The notes beneath the pieces were generated by a model that was not told the origin of the DNA, did not search any database, and saw only the letters and a list, made by a program, of their open reading frames with translations. From assembly GCA_018267575.1 (NCBI GenBank), contig JAFDYF010000056.1:372001-436000 (forward strand): DNA of 64,000 nucleotides. Reading direction: 5' to 3'. The DNA comes from Bacteroidota bacterium (GTDB taxonomy: Bacteria; Bacteroidota; Bacteroidia; Chitinophagales; Chitinophagaceae). Within the stretch, counting starts at the first letter, position 1, and each line of letters begins with the position of its first letter. Both the position numbers and the translations under genes were made by a program. This document shows, in pieces, positions 1 through 8,998 of the stretch.

Positions 1-1100
1 AGTTCTGCAAAACCATTTGCTTTCTCATCGGTCATTACACCTTGTCCTTTATACCCTGGTTTTTCTCCTTGTGGTGGAACAAGATAAGGTTGCGACAACC
101 AGGCAGTTTTTCCCTGTGGCGATCCATCCAAGGTTAATTTTACACCACCGATCCGGTACCTATTTTTATATTGATGGGTGGCACTATAATAGGGGCTTTT
201 CATTGATTCTTCTACACCCGGCAAGGTAATATCGGGGTAGGAAACGATATCCAAATAAAATTTATGTTTATCTGCGGCATCTGCTAACGTGGTCATTTGT
301 TGTATTGTAGTTCGGCCATCTTGTACAGTTAGGTAACCATTTTTTGCATATTCCACCAAAGCTTTTTCAATAAACATATTATTGGCATCTGCATCCCCTT
401 TTCCTAAAATAGGAAAAAGTATTCCAAAAAAAGCAGCTTCTTCCAAAACTCCATTTGGTGAACCATCGGCATTCCTACGATATTTTCCCCCTATCGGGTC
501 TTTGGTATCCTTGTTGATACCCAACATTTTCATGGCATAGGAATTGATAACACCTAAATGACCCGATTGGTGTATGATGACAACGGGTTGGGTGGTACTT
601 ATTTTATCTAAATCGGGAGCTTTGGGATGGTCCTTTTCTTCCAATTGAGAATCGTCATACCCGTTGCCCATTATCCATCCAAATTTTTTGAACATGAATT
701 TTCCTTCCGTTGTATTCTTGTATTGATTCATGGTGTTGATAATGGAATTGAAATCTTTTCCCGGTCCATCTGGCGGTGAAAGTAAATTGGCGACCATGGA
801 AGTAAACCCTACATTGAGAAAATGACTATGCCCATCTATAAATGCGGGCAGCAAAGTTTTTCCATGCAAGTCAACCATGGTGTGATTTGCACCAGCTAGT
901 TTCATCGCTCCCGATTTTTTCCCTGCATAAACAATTTTGCCATTTTTTGCAACAACCGCTTCCACATAAACGGGGTTCTTGCCTTCCATGGTAATGATAT
1001 TGCCATTGTAGTACATGGTTGCATTTTGTTGGGCAAAGCTTTTTGTTGTAATTCCTAAAAATAAAATGCCTAGGAAAGCACTGATAATTGTCTTTTTCAT
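1..1100 (-). CDS. Amidohydrolase family protein, exported, 3' end cut off by the window edge
   Basis: The start codon at 1100 opens a signal peptide (MKKTIISAFLGILFLGITTK, then SFAQQ). About 366 residues lie in the window; the C-terminus lies beyond base 1. The N-terminal strand region (MYYNGNIITMEG) and the metal-binding HxH in LLPAFIDGHSH are typical of amidohydrolase_3 (AepA/YtcJ-like) enzymes, which hydrolyse amides or related C-N bonds with a TIM-barrel metal centre. It lies 35 bp downstream of a paralogous amidohydrolase and is probably its operon partner, possibly from a tandem duplication. Substrate is unknown. Export to the periplasm is inferred from the leader. Confidence 0.85.
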   Translation of the reverse strand, partial: MKKTIISAFLGILFLGITTKSFAQQNATMYYNGNIITMEGKNPVYVEAVVAKNGKIVYAGKKSGAMKLAGANHTMVDLHGKTLLPAFIDGHSHFLNVGFTSMVANLLSPPDGPGKDFNSIINTMNQYKNTTEGKFMFKKFGWIMGNGYDDSQLEEKDHPKAPDLDKISTTQPVVIIHQSGHLGVINSYAMKMLGINKDTKDPIGGKYRRNADGSPNGVLEEAAFFGILFPILGKGDADANNMFIEKALVEYAKNGYLTVQDGRTTIQQMTTLADAADKHKFYLDIVSYPDITLPGVEESMKSPYYSATHQYKNRYRIGGVKLTLDGSPQGKTAWLSQPYLVPPQGEKPGYKGQGVMTDEKANGFAE

Positions 1101-1135
1101 TTTACGTGATTTGAAATTATTTAGATTATTTGCAA

Positions 1136-2851
1136 TTAATTTTCAAAAAAGGAAATGCCTTGAAAAACGGTACCCAATACTTTAATATCCTTGATTTTCA
1201 TTGGGTCTATTTTTAAGGGATCTTGAGCCAGAATGGTGAAATTGGCTGTCTTCCCTGCTTTGATAGATCCTATTTCGTTTTCCAAATTGAGTGTCCTGGC
1301 CGCAGAAATAGTGATGCCTTTCATACCCGTATACGCATCCAATTTTTGATCTTGGGAAAATTTGCTTCCTTGCGAGGTGACTCGATTTATGGCTGTCCAT
1401 GCTAAGGTCAGTGGCTCTAATGGTGCCATGGCAAAATCAGAATGGAAGGAAACTGGAATGCCTCTTTTGGTTAGTGCACCAATCCTCACCAAATTTTCAG
1501 CCCTGTCTTTTCCCAATCCATAAACAGAAAATTTATCGGACAATGCCCATAGATAATAGGGGTTCACCGATGCTTCTATCCCCAAATCTTTCACTTGTTG
1601 TGCTTGCGCATCGGTGAAATAACCCATGTGGTGGAGGGTAAACCGGTGGTTTTTTCGTGGGTGCGTTTTTTCATTTTCCGCCACATCATCCAATAAACTT
1701 TGGATGCCTTCGTCACCGTTGGCATGCACATGAATTTTATAGCCTTTGTCCCAATAGAATTTAATTTGTTCTTTCATCAATGCAGGTGTTGTTATCCATT
1801 GGCCTTTGTGGCCATCGGTATAGCCATCAATCATTTGCATGTTTTGGGAATAGATGGCACCATCAGCAAAAAGTTTTACTTGATTGGGACGAAAATGAAT
1901 ATTTTTTGTATCATATTTTGCAGCTAATGTTTTCATGAATGCTTCGGCTTTTTCATTGCTATTGCCGTTCATGCCATACAATTGGGTACCATTCGGAATC
2001 AAATAAACGGAGTAGGGTGGTTTTTTCTCCATTTCTTTTTTTAAGGTTGAATATTCCAGATTAAAATCTGAACTGGGGAAGCCCGGCTCATCAATGGTAG
2101 TGATGCCATTCATGTGGATCAATTCAGACATCATTTCCAACCCTTTTTCATATTTAGCAGGGTCCACCAAAAACTTTGAAATTTTAGGGCCCAGTGCAAA
2201 CCAACCACCTTCCCAAAAATGTCCATTTTTCCAATCGACCTGCGGATTGCCTTTATAGTCTGTCTCCTTAATACCCATAAATTCAATGGCTTTATCATTG
2301 AGAAATACTTCGTGAAATGAACGATGCAGGATGGCGACTGGCTTGTCCGGAGCTATTTTATTCAGAATGTCCCGATTCAATTCGCCATGCCATAAGGGTT
2401 GATAACCCCAGCACCAATACACTTCATTTGGGGTGGCATTTTTGTTGATGGAAGCAGTTAATGCTTTGATATAATCTTCATGATTGGAAACTCCCTTTTT
2501 GATTCCATTCGGCATTACCCAATCATAAGGCGCAATAATTTCGTTTGGAAGAATGACGGCGGCAATAAAAGGATGCAAATGTGGCTCTATAAATCCGGGC
2601 ATCATGGTATTTCCTTTAAGGTCAACCATCACATGCCTTGCCCCGGCTATTTTCATTGCCTCGGCTTTGTTACCAACATAAAGAATTTTCCCCTCCTTGG
2701 TAACTACCGCTTGTACATAGGTAGGTTTTGCGCCTTCCATTGTAAGGATATCGCCATTGTAATACATTATTACCTTTTGTTGGGCAATGCTTTTTATTGA
2801 AAAAAGAAATAGAAAGCTAAAGACTAAAAATGTTGATTTAAAATGTCTCAT
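1136..2851 (-). CDS. Amidohydrolase family protein (amidohydrolase_3), exported
   Basis: This 571-residue protein has a leader ending near SIAQQ (residues 21-25) and a complete amidohydrolase_3 fold. The HxH metal motif is H91/H93 in FIEPHLHP. Later metal-ligand candidates are His in YKIHVHANGDEG, HHMGYF and the Asp of SFHSDFAMAP. The C-terminal beta domain ends with the usual 'GxI..GK.ANFTILAQDP' pattern near residue 540. The family includes AepA/YtcJ-like proteins, most with unknown substrates. It sits between a porin-like gene (111 bp upstream) and a second amidohydrolase (35 bp downstream), suggesting an uptake-and-hydrolysis operon. That link is inferred from position only. Confidence 0.9.
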   Translation of the reverse strand: MRHFKSTFLVFSFLFLFSIKSIAQQKVIMYYNGDILTMEGAKPTYVQAVVTKEGKILYVGNKAEAMKIAGARHVMVDLKGNTMMPGFIEPHLHPFIAAVILPNEIIAPYDWVMPNGIKKGVSNHEDYIKALTASINKNATPNEVYWCWGYQPLWHGELNRDILNKIAPDKPVAILHRSFHEVFLNDKAIEFMGIKETDYKGNPQVDWKNGHFWEGGWFALGPKISKFLVDPAKYEKGLEMMSELIHMNGITTIDEPGFPSSDFNLEYSTLKKEMEKKPPYSVYLIPNGTQLYGMNGNSNEKAEAFMKTLAAKYDTKNIHFRPNQVKLFADGAIYSQNMQMIDGYTDGHKGQWITTPALMKEQIKFYWDKGYKIHVHANGDEGIQSLLDDVAENEKTHPRKNHRFTLHHMGYFTDAQAQQVKDLGIEASVNPYYLWALSDKFSVYGLGKDRAENLVRIGALTKRGIPVSFHSDFAMAPLEPLTLAWTAINRVTSQGSKFSQDQKLDAYTGMKGITISAARTLNLENEIGSIKAGKTANFTILAQDPLKIDPMKIKDIKVLGTVFQGISFFEN

Positions 2852-2962
2852 TTTCTTGTGGTTTAATTGTTTTATAATTTATTTCAATTCCCTAATGCTG
2901 GGCATTGCCAGGATCCATCCAAAATAGTTTTGCGTGGCGCTATATCGCTGCCATCAGTATTT

Positions 2963-4063
2963 TTACTTTATTAAAAAATTCCCTTTACTAAAATCAAAAT
3001 CGTACCGGAACCCCAATGCATATACATTTACCGCATCTAGATAATCAACGAATTTTGAATCACTCATCCGGATACTGGCATAAATCCTGGTCATGGGGGT
3101 TATAAAATAATCAACCCCTGCGATGTATTGCAAAAGGCGATAATGGCCATGGAGGTATTGATTGTATTTTTTTGCTACCGCCAAGTTGAGGCCCCCATCA
3201 AAACTCCATTTTTGGCTAAGTATATAACCCAATGACATTTCATAACCGTTGGTGGCCAAGGCCAAAATGGTGGAATCATTTACCGTAATGATATCCCCAT
3301 TATTTATCGAAGAGGTAATAGCGGCGTATAATTTGCCTTTGTTGTATTTTATGCCCGCAATAAAATTGTTGTTGGTTTTACCGATATCATTGATCAGGAA
3401 TTGGCCTTGGGTTGAAATCTTGGCCGAATTATACGCGGCTCCAATGGAAAGTCCTGTTGGAAAATGATATTGCGCGGCTATTCCAAAGTTTGCTGAATTC
3501 CCGAACAGTTGGGTTTGTACACCCAGCTCCCAATTTCGAAAATGATTTCTATACTGAATGGCCTTGTCAGCACGGCCCGTGCCACTCCATCCGCCATCTG
3601 TTCCCCCGGCATAGACCCCATTGGCCGAACCTCCAAATAGATTGAAATTATCCGTGTAAAACCCAATATCATAATACACTCCCCATTGTTTTCCAATCGT
3701 AATGGTTCCCCATATTGGATGTCCCATTTCTACTGTGGCCAATCTGGGGGTAAATGCTGCGGCCGTTACAAATGGGTTGGCAATCAATTGTTGGGCGGAA
3801 TTGGCATCTTTATTAAAACTAATGCCCTGCACGATATGGATGCCATATTCCAATTGAGCATTTGCCCACCATCCGTTTTGTAGTTTCCGATATATACTGG
3901 TGCCGATCCTTGGCGAATTGTCCTGCAACTCCATATTTTTGTCATATACCGCAATATGTTGTCGTATCCACCCATAAAATGAAATGGAGTCCACTACGTT
4001 AGTGTTCTGTGCCCGCAGTTCAGAACAAAAAAAAGATATCAAAATCAAGATATATTTATACAT
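2963..4063 (-). CDS. Porin-like outer-membrane beta-barrel protein
   Basis: The 366-residue product has a short signal peptide cleaved after about residue 19 (SELRAQ). The rest consists of alternating amphipathic strands with porin-like features: an early FYGWIRQHIAVYD segment, a WGTITIGKQWGVYYD strand, repeated Y/F-x-G turns and a C-terminal strand with FRYDFDF. This pattern and length fit Gram-negative porins (porin_4 type), which allow diffusion of small solutes across the outer membrane. It lies 28 bp after the Omp85-like gene and before two amidohydrolases. The last residues (FLIK) do not end in the classical terminal Phe, so the final strand probably ends a few residues earlier. Confidence 0.75.
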   Translation of the reverse strand: MYKYILILISFFCSELRAQNTNVVDSISFYGWIRQHIAVYDKNMELQDNSPRIGTSIYRKLQNGWWANAQLEYGIHIVQGISFNKDANSAQQLIANPFVTAAAFTPRLATVEMGHPIWGTITIGKQWGVYYDIGFYTDNFNLFGGSANGVYAGGTDGGWSGTGRADKAIQYRNHFRNWELGVQTQLFGNSANFGIAAQYHFPTGLSIGAAYNSAKISTQGQFLINDIGKTNNNFIAGIKYNKGKLYAAITSSINNGDIITVNDSTILALATNGYEMSLGYILSQKWSFDGGLNLAVAKKYNQYLHGHYRLLQYIAGVDYFITPMTRIYASIRMSDSKFVDYLDAVNVYALGFRYDFDFSKGNFLIK

Positions 4064-4091
4064 AGTTTTTTGTTGGTGAACCCATCATGTT

Positions 4092-5342
4092 CTAGAATGC
4101 TTCGTTTAAGCCTAAATAAATTCCCGAAGAATTATACATGCCAACTGCATAGTCGATTCGAATGGTAGTCCTTGCACTAGGACTAGCCATATACCTGATT
4201 CCTGCACCTATAGCTGGGTCGATATATTTTAGTAGATTTATATTTGCATCTTCATTGGAAGCAGTGGCGGCATTGGCAAATACGGCAAATCCCCATTGGT
4301 TGGGATTTTTAATCGTACCATGCAGATGTTTTCTAAATTCCAATTCGGTGTACACGAGATTTTCTCCCCTGATTTTTCCCTGTGCATATCCTCTGGCAGA
4401 AGTGCTATACTGGTCGTAACCAACCGCAGGTAAATTCAAATAAGGCAAATTGCCCGAGGTTTGAAAATTAGCATAGGCCCAAAAAGCCAACATATTTTTA
4501 TGGTCTTTTGTCAAGTCAAAATAATTGCGGTATTCGGCCCATAAAGAGGTGGAATTTTTATCACTTCCTAAAAAGGTTGGATTGACCCTAAAAGTTAGTT
4601 GAGCAAATTTTCCCGCATAGGGCGCATTCATATTATCTCTGGTATCATAGATGGCCTTTAAAGAAATGCCCGAAAGCGTATTTTTATTATTAGAAAAACC
4701 ATACTTGGAATTATACGCATAAAAACTGGTGATAACCGGGGGGGCAACGGAAAGATTTAAGAGATTGTCTTTAAATGAACTTAAAATATCCAAATGGTAT
4801 CCGATACCAATATACAATCCATCAGATACTTTTTTGGAAAGTGTTTGGTATAACCGAAACCAATGAAATTTTAATACTTGTGCAGAATTGATAGGTACGG
4901 AAAACGCATTTTGATTGTATTCAAATCCATTGGATGCCAACCTATTTGACAATGGCCCGGAACCTAAACCAAAAGTAGCCTGCGAACTGTTTAGATAACG
5001 CCAATCCATGTCCAATTTGTATTGATTGTTTTCAGAGTAGGCGGTTACTTTATTGGTTAACAAAGTTTGTCCCATAGTGGTAAGGACCAGTCCGCTTGAC
5101 ATGGAAGATAATTTGGTGGTTTTGGGATCTCCCATAAACCAACTAGTGGAAGCCGATGCACCGTACATAAAGCCAAAAGCAGGGTTTACACTAATTACGG
5201 GCATGGGCGTAAAATAAACAGAACCTTTATGTGGCGGCTCTTCTTTTTTTGCTTTCTTTTTTTCTTTTTTGGTAAGCTCCTGGGCGTTGACCATCGAAAT
5301 AAATAGTAGAAAGAAGGAAAAGGTGATCAATTTGATTTTCAT
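4092..5342 (-). CDS. BamA/TamA (Omp85) family outer-membrane protein, barrel only
   Basis: The 416-residue protein has a signal peptide ending MVNAQ, a short Lys/Glu-rich linker (residues 24-35) and then a barrel with no POTRA domains visible. The hallmark is the segment GYDQYSTSARGYAQGKIRG followed by YTELEFRKHL, matching the RGY / E-x-R pattern of the bacterial surface antigen domain. It ends in Phe, as barrel substrates of BAM usually do. Such short Omp85 proteins are common in Bacteroidota; the transported substrate is generally unknown. It is first in a probable four-gene minus-strand operon with the porin and two amidohydrolases. Confidence 0.8.
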   Translation of the reverse strand: MKIKLITFSFFLLFISMVNAQELTKKEKKKAKKEEPPHKGSVYFTPMPVISVNPAFGFMYGASASTSWFMGDPKTTKLSSMSSGLVLTTMGQTLLTNKVTAYSENNQYKLDMDWRYLNSSQATFGLGSGPLSNRLASNGFEYNQNAFSVPINSAQVLKFHWFRLYQTLSKKVSDGLYIGIGYHLDILSSFKDNLLNLSVAPPVITSFYAYNSKYGFSNNKNTLSGISLKAIYDTRDNMNAPYAGKFAQLTFRVNPTFLGSDKNSTSLWAEYRNYFDLTKDHKNMLAFWAYANFQTSGNLPYLNLPAVGYDQYSTSARGYAQGKIRGENLVYTELEFRKHLHGTIKNPNQWGFAVFANAATASNEDANINLLKYIDPAIGAGIRYMASPSARTTIRIDYAVGMYNSSGIYLGLNEAF

Positions 5343-5608
5343 GTTAAGTAGTTTAATACTAGAAATTTTACCATTGGCATTTAAATATTAGTAGGATTAA
5401 TGATGAACGAATAGAGGTACATCATCGAACCCCACTATGGCACCAAACAATTATAATGATGACAAAGATTAGTTTATCTCAATGGGGATGGACAAGTTCG
5501 CAACAAGGTAGCAGAGAGACGGAGGATGATGAGGGGTTAAAAATGGCATCTTATTGTTGGTGCAAAGCTTTTTGTATGCTATGCGAACGGGTAAATAGTG
5601 CTGTCTAC

Positions 5609-6268
5609 CTACCCTGTATTATTGTAAGAAGATTGTTTTTTTACGCTCTCTTTTAGTTCTGTAGTTAAACTGTTGATTTTTTCTTTAAGATTAGCGCCAA
5701 TGTTATTGGGCAAATCTTTCAGCTTTTTGATCTGAAGGGAAAAAATAATTCCATAAATCCCTGAAACGATAAATACCATGGCTGTCATCACCACGATTGA
5801 GATGCCCGTAAAAATGGGATTTGCCAATAAAACAAAAGACAATATAATACCTAGGGCGCTTACCAATGCCAAGTTTCCCCAACTTAAAACGCCATAGCTC
5901 TTTAGGTCGAAAGCAACACCCAAACCCTGCATCGATCTAAATAGCATGGTGAACCCTACCACAAATGGAAGCCCCGTAATGGAAATGGCAGGGTACATGA
6001 TCAAGTAGATGCCCAAAATAAAACTGAGTATTCCCCCCGTTAAATACCAACCCCATCCTTGAAGCGATTTGTTGTTTGAAATGGAGAATACAATTTCAAA
6101 AATGCCGGAAAAAATAAAACTGAGGCTAAAAAGGATAGATAAAGTAACATAGGTTTCCAAAGGGACGGTGTAAATGTAGATGCCCAGCGCTATGAACAAA
6201 ATCCCAATGATCATGGGGATATACCAATGTTTGATGCCGTGCTGAATGGAGGATAATAAACTAGTCAT
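5609..6268 (-). CDS. HdeD-like DUF308 membrane protein
   Basis: This 219-residue protein has six hydrophobic segments (about residues 17-35, 41-63, 72-90, 97-112, 127-145 and 153-175) in three similar pairs with G-x-Y/W and Y-P patterns, matching the DUF308/HdeD family. E. coli HdeD is linked to acid resistance at high cell density. The role here is not established. The C-terminal tail (residues 178-219) is polar and Lys/Glu-rich and likely cytoplasmic. A gene-free 266 bp separates it from the Omp85-like gene on the same strand, so it is probably transcribed separately. Confidence 0.8.
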   Translation of the reverse strand: MTSLLSSIQHGIKHWYIPMIIGILFIALGIYIYTVPLETYVTLSILFSLSFIFSGIFEIVFSISNNKSLQGWGWYLTGGILSFILGIYLIMYPAISITGLPFVVGFTMLFRSMQGLGVAFDLKSYGVLSWGNLALVSALGIILSFVLLANPIFTGISIVVMTAMVFIVSGIYGIIFSLQIKKLKDLPNNIGANLKEKINSLTTELKESVKKQSSYNNTG

Positions 6269-6749
6269 AGAATGTGGTTTATGAAATTGAATAATTGATT
6301 ACTTAATTTTGTATTACGCAATTTTTTATATCGAATAATCTAATATACTTATTTTAAAAAAAAAAAATATTGATGCTCATGCGTTCACTTTTTTCAAAGT
6401 TTTAAACTTTGAGAAAGGTCTGTAAGTTTATTTAATCTTTTAGATTAATGGGGATGTAAATGAAATTTGGAGAACCTTTCTAATAAGGCATAAGCATTTA
6501 ATTGGGGTTCAATGTTGTTTTTTCAATCATCCAATAATGTTTGCATTATATGTTCTCCTTGATTTCTTCCAAAAAGTTTCTTCGATTTAAAAATTTCGAA
6601 AATCGGTACAAAGAAGAAATGTAATTCTCATATTGAGGAATAGAGTCTGCGTTAGCTGCTTATTAATTAATGGATAATTAATTTTTTAAAAGTGTATTAC
6701 AATAAGTTTGAGCATTTAAGATTTGTATTCCTAATTTATTTCAGTCACA

Positions 6750-6775
6750 GCGGGGTCCGGCGCAGCTGACCCCGC
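6750..6775. repeat. GC-rich hairpin with 8-bp perfect stem
   Basis: Arms GCGGGGTC (6750-6757) and GACCCCGC (6768-6775) are exact reverse complements around a 10-nt loop. The stem is much richer in G+C than the surrounding AT-rich DNA and is not followed by a T-run on either strand, so it is not an obvious intrinsic terminator. Function unknown. Confidence 0.6.
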
Positions 6776-6790
6776 GTAATTTTCTTGAGT

Positions 6791-6844
6791 CTCACAGGTT
6801 TTAAAAACTAGGTAAAAACTATGGAGTGTTATTAGGCCTGTGAG
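6791..6844. repeat. Inverted repeat, CTCACAGG / CCTGTGAG
   Basis: Arms at 6791-6798 and 6837-6844 are exact reverse complements. The flanks (AGGTTTTAAAAAC and GAGGTTTTT) resemble the longer inverted repeat at 9120-9180, so the two are probably degenerate members of one intergenic repeat family. It may act as a terminator for the minus-strand SRPBCC genes, whose last stop is at 6938. Confidence 0.55.
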
Positions 6845-6937
6845 GTTTTTGAGCTACTGGAATTTTTTTGATTTTTAGGTTTGCTGGGATTACAGGAATG
6901 CAATCGGCTCGTTTTTTCGCTCGGCCACTGTTAGTCA

Positions 6938-7432
6938 TTATTTATTTGGAAGCCCCCACTTTTCAACTAATTCAGCATTTAGCCCTGTTTCTTTACCATT
7001 CGGTTTTCCCGTTCCGGTCTCGATTAAATTTTTCAAACTACCTTGGATATAGCTTGTCCAAGCATCCTGGCAAACCTGGTAACATTCGTAAGTGGGCACC
7101 AGCCCTTCGTGGGTAAAAACAATCTTGGTTTTGGTTCCCTCTGGATTCAATTCAAAAATCAGTTTGGTGTTTATCCATTCTGTTTTATCTTTTGTAAAAT
7201 TGAATTCGTTGTCAATTACCTGATAAACCAATTTTTTATCAGGATTTATTTCGATAAGTTTCATTTTACAGAGGTGCACATCCTTGTAATGGTAGGAAAA
7301 CGTTTCACCCATTTTGTCGGTATTACCTTCGATTTCTTCTGACCACAAGGTTCTGAAATTTTTTATTGAGTTAAAAGCAGCGGAAATATTTTTGTCAACC
7401 AAAATGCTTGTGGTGAAGTTGTTATTTGCCAT
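6938..7432 (-). CDS. SRPBCC (START/Bet v1-like) domain protein, AHSA1 type
   Basis: The 164-residue product has the SRPBCC layout: an N-terminal strand (TTSILVDKNISAAFNSIKNF), a W-S-x-E-I-E-G region and the closing strand plus long helix, KIVFTHEGLVPTYECY followed by WTSYIQGSLKNLI. Proteins of this type (AHSA1/activator-of-Hsp90-like) form a hydrophobic ligand cavity; the ligand is rarely known. I chose the ATG at 7432 because an in-frame upstream start at 7519 would overlap the preceding gene by about 74 bp and add an atypical extension. It is a clear paralogue of the gene 13 bp upstream. The C-terminal tail (about residues 140-164, ending EKWGLPNK) is absent from that paralogue. Confidence 0.8.
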   Translation of the reverse strand: MANNNFTTSILVDKNISAAFNSIKNFRTLWSEEIEGNTDKMGETFSYHYKDVHLCKMKLIEINPDKKLVYQVIDNEFNFTKDKTEWINTKLIFELNPEGTKTKIVFTHEGLVPTYECYQVCQDAWTSYIQGSLKNLIETGTGKPNGKETGLNAELVEKWGLPNK

Positions 7433-7445
7433 GGTATTTAGTTTT

Positions 7446-7874
7446 TTATTTGCTGAGTTTTTCCTGAAGATTGTGTAGGTACTTTGTCCAGGCACTACTG
7501 CATTGTTCGTAACATTCAATATTTGGCATCAACCCTTCATGGGTAAAACCCAGTTTTGTTTTACCATCTTTTTCTTCGGTAATTTCAAACTGCAACTTTG
7601 TATGTTCCCATTCTTCTGGGTTGTCTAAAAAGGACAATTTGCTTTCCATTACTTCCCAAACTATTTTTTTGTTAGGGACAAGCTCAACCAATTTTTGTTT
7701 TGTAAAGTGCATTCCGCCACCTGCGGAAAACGAAAACTCATCGTTCAGTTTTTTGCTGTTACCTGTGATTGTTTCATCATAAATGCCCGACCACCATTTT
7801 TTTATATCCAACAACAATCCAAAAACTTCTTTTGCTGATTGCTGCGTTTCTAAATGATAGGAATAATTTTTCAT
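7446..7874 (-). CDS. SRPBCC (START/Bet v1-like) domain protein
   Basis: This 142-residue single-domain protein begins MKNYSYHLETQQSAKEVFGL and ends with the FTHEGLMPNIECYEQC / AWTKYL strand-helix signature that it shares with its downstream neighbour (THEG, ECY, C, AWT-Y in the same order). An upstream in-frame start at 7898 is possible, but the ATG at 7874 begins exactly where the fold begins and follows an AAGAAAG-like stretch. It is divergent from a GlxA-type AraC regulator (start 7991), which could control it. Ligand and role are unknown. Confidence 0.8.
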   Translation of the reverse strand: MKNYSYHLETQQSAKEVFGLLLDIKKWWSGIYDETITGNSKKLNDEFSFSAGGGMHFTKQKLVELVPNKKIVWEVMESKLSFLDNPEEWEHTKLQFEITEEKDGKTKLGFTHEGLMPNIECYEQCSSAWTKYLHNLQEKLSK

Positions 7875-7951
7875 GTCTTTCTTGATTTTGTGATACAAAA
7901 ATAATTTCCATATTCGAACCTCATGCTGTGTTATTTAGACATTCTAAAGGG

Positions 7952-7982
7952 TTGATTTGGACATTGCTTATTTTTATATTTG
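7952..7982 (+). promoter_or_regulatory. Candidate Bacteroidota-type promoter for the GlxA/AraC regulator
   Basis: A TATATTTG (7975-7982) matches the TAnnTTTG -7 consensus exactly, with a TTG 20 bp upstream (7952-7954). Its weak point is the very short distance (8 nt) to the proposed ATG at 7991; transcription would start near the start codon, or the next Met at 7997 may be used. Confidence 0.35.
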
Positions 7983-7990
7983 TAAAAAAT

Positions 7991-8998
7991 ATGAGCATGA
8001 AGCATTTGAGCATTTTAGTGCCTGATGAACAAACTACAATAAGCACCATCGCCTGTATTGTGGGGGCTTTTCAAGTATTTGAAGAATCAAATAATTATTT
8101 GAAGAGCAACGGTAAGGTGCCGATTTTTAAGGTAGAATTGGTGGGGGCGACCAAGAATGCTTTTTTGAACAACCGTTTTTTATCGGTCAAGCAAGATGTA
8201 TCCATCAATGAAATCGAAAAAACCGACCTTGTCATTATCCCCGCAACTTTAATTCGCAGTTACAAAAACGCCACTAAAAACAATAAAATGCTTATTGATT
8301 GGATGGCCGAACAATACAAACAAGGGGCAGAACTGGCAAGTATGTGCGCAGGGGGGTTTATGCTGGCTTCCACGGGCATACTATCGGGGAAAACCTGTTC
8401 CACGCATTGGGCTTTGTCAGAAAGTTTTAGGGAATTATATCCAAGCGTGAGTTTGCAGACCGATAAATTGATTACGGATGAAAATGGGATTTATACGAAT
8501 GGCGGAGCTTATTCCTTTTTGCATTTATTGATATATCTGGTCGAAAAATTTTATGACCGACAAACCGCCATATATTGTGCAAAATATTTTCAGATAGATT
8601 TGGACAGAAACCTTCAGGCTGAATTTTCTATTTTCAATGGCCAAAAAAAGCATTATGACGACCTCATTTTAAAAGCCCAAAAGTTCATTGAAGAAAACTA
8701 TCGAGATAAAATTTCAATGGAAAAGTTGTCGTCAGATTTGGTTGTGGGCAGAAGAAATTTCGACCGAAGGTTTATAAAGGCCACCAGTCTCAGCCCGCTT
8801 GATTATTTGCAAAGGGTAAGGATGGAAGCTGCAAAAAAAATATTTGAAACCACCCGGAAAACGGTCAATGAAGTTATGTTTGAAGTCGGCTACAACGATA
8901 CAAAGGCTTTCAGGGAAGTTTTTAGTCGTATTACCGGATTGTCTCCTATAGAGTATAAGGCGAAGTACAATAAAGAAAGTAGGTTATCTTTAGCGTAG
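7991..8998 (+). CDS. GlxA family transcriptional regulator (DJ-1/PfpI domain + AraC helix-turn-helix)
   Basis: The 335-residue protein combines an N-terminal class I glutamine amidotransferase-like (DJ-1/PfpI) domain with a C-terminal AraC DNA-binding domain. In the first, ASMCAGGFMLASTGILSG and CSTHWA match the conserved nucleophile elbow and H-W of GlxA-like regulators. In the second (from about residue 225), ISMEKLSSDLVVGRRNFDRRF and the DYLQRVRMEAAKKIFE / EVMFEVGYND segments are the two helix-turn-helices. Such proteins usually sense small metabolites through an unknown mechanism. The start at 7991 (MSMKHLSIL) is preferred over 7928, which adds a non-conserved hydrophobic stretch. It is divergent from the two SRPBCC genes, its likely targets by position. 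Confidence 0.88.
   Translation: MSMKHLSILVPDEQTTISTIACIVGAFQVFEESNNYLKSNGKVPIFKVELVGATKNAFLNNRFLSVKQDVSINEIEKTDLVIIPATLIRSYKNATKNNKMLIDWMAEQYKQGAELASMCAGGFMLASTGILSGKTCSTHWALSESFRELYPSVSLQTDKLITDENGIYTNGGAYSFLHLLIYLVEKFYDRQTAIYCAKYFQIDLDRNLQAEFSIFNGQKKHYDDLILKAQKFIEENYRDKISMEKLSSDLVVGRRNFDRRFIKATSLSPLDYLQRVRMEAAKKIFETTRKTVNEVMFEVGYNDTKAFREVFSRITGLSPIEYKAKYNKESRLSLA

Larger units (their letters stand above)
6269..6937. other. Gene-free stretch between HdeD-like and SRPBCC genes
   Basis: No convincing reading frame is present in these 669 bp. The left part is very AT-rich with long A and T runs. It holds a GC-rich hairpin (6750-6775) and an inverted repeat built on CTCACAGG/CCTGTGAG (6791-6844), annotated separately. 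An open frame at 6868-7116 on the plus strand lies mostly over the SRPBCC gene and is not supported. Confidence 0.6.

Noticed and set aside
5456..5656. 66-codon plus-strand frame between the Omp85 and HdeD-like genes
   Set aside because: It overlaps the HdeD-like 3' end in antisense and shows no recognisable features.
6269..6937. Possible tRNA or small RNA gene in the long gaps
   Set aside because: I looked for a TTCGA-type T-loop, acceptor stem and CCA end in this and the other long gaps and found none; the only structure is the two inverted repeats.
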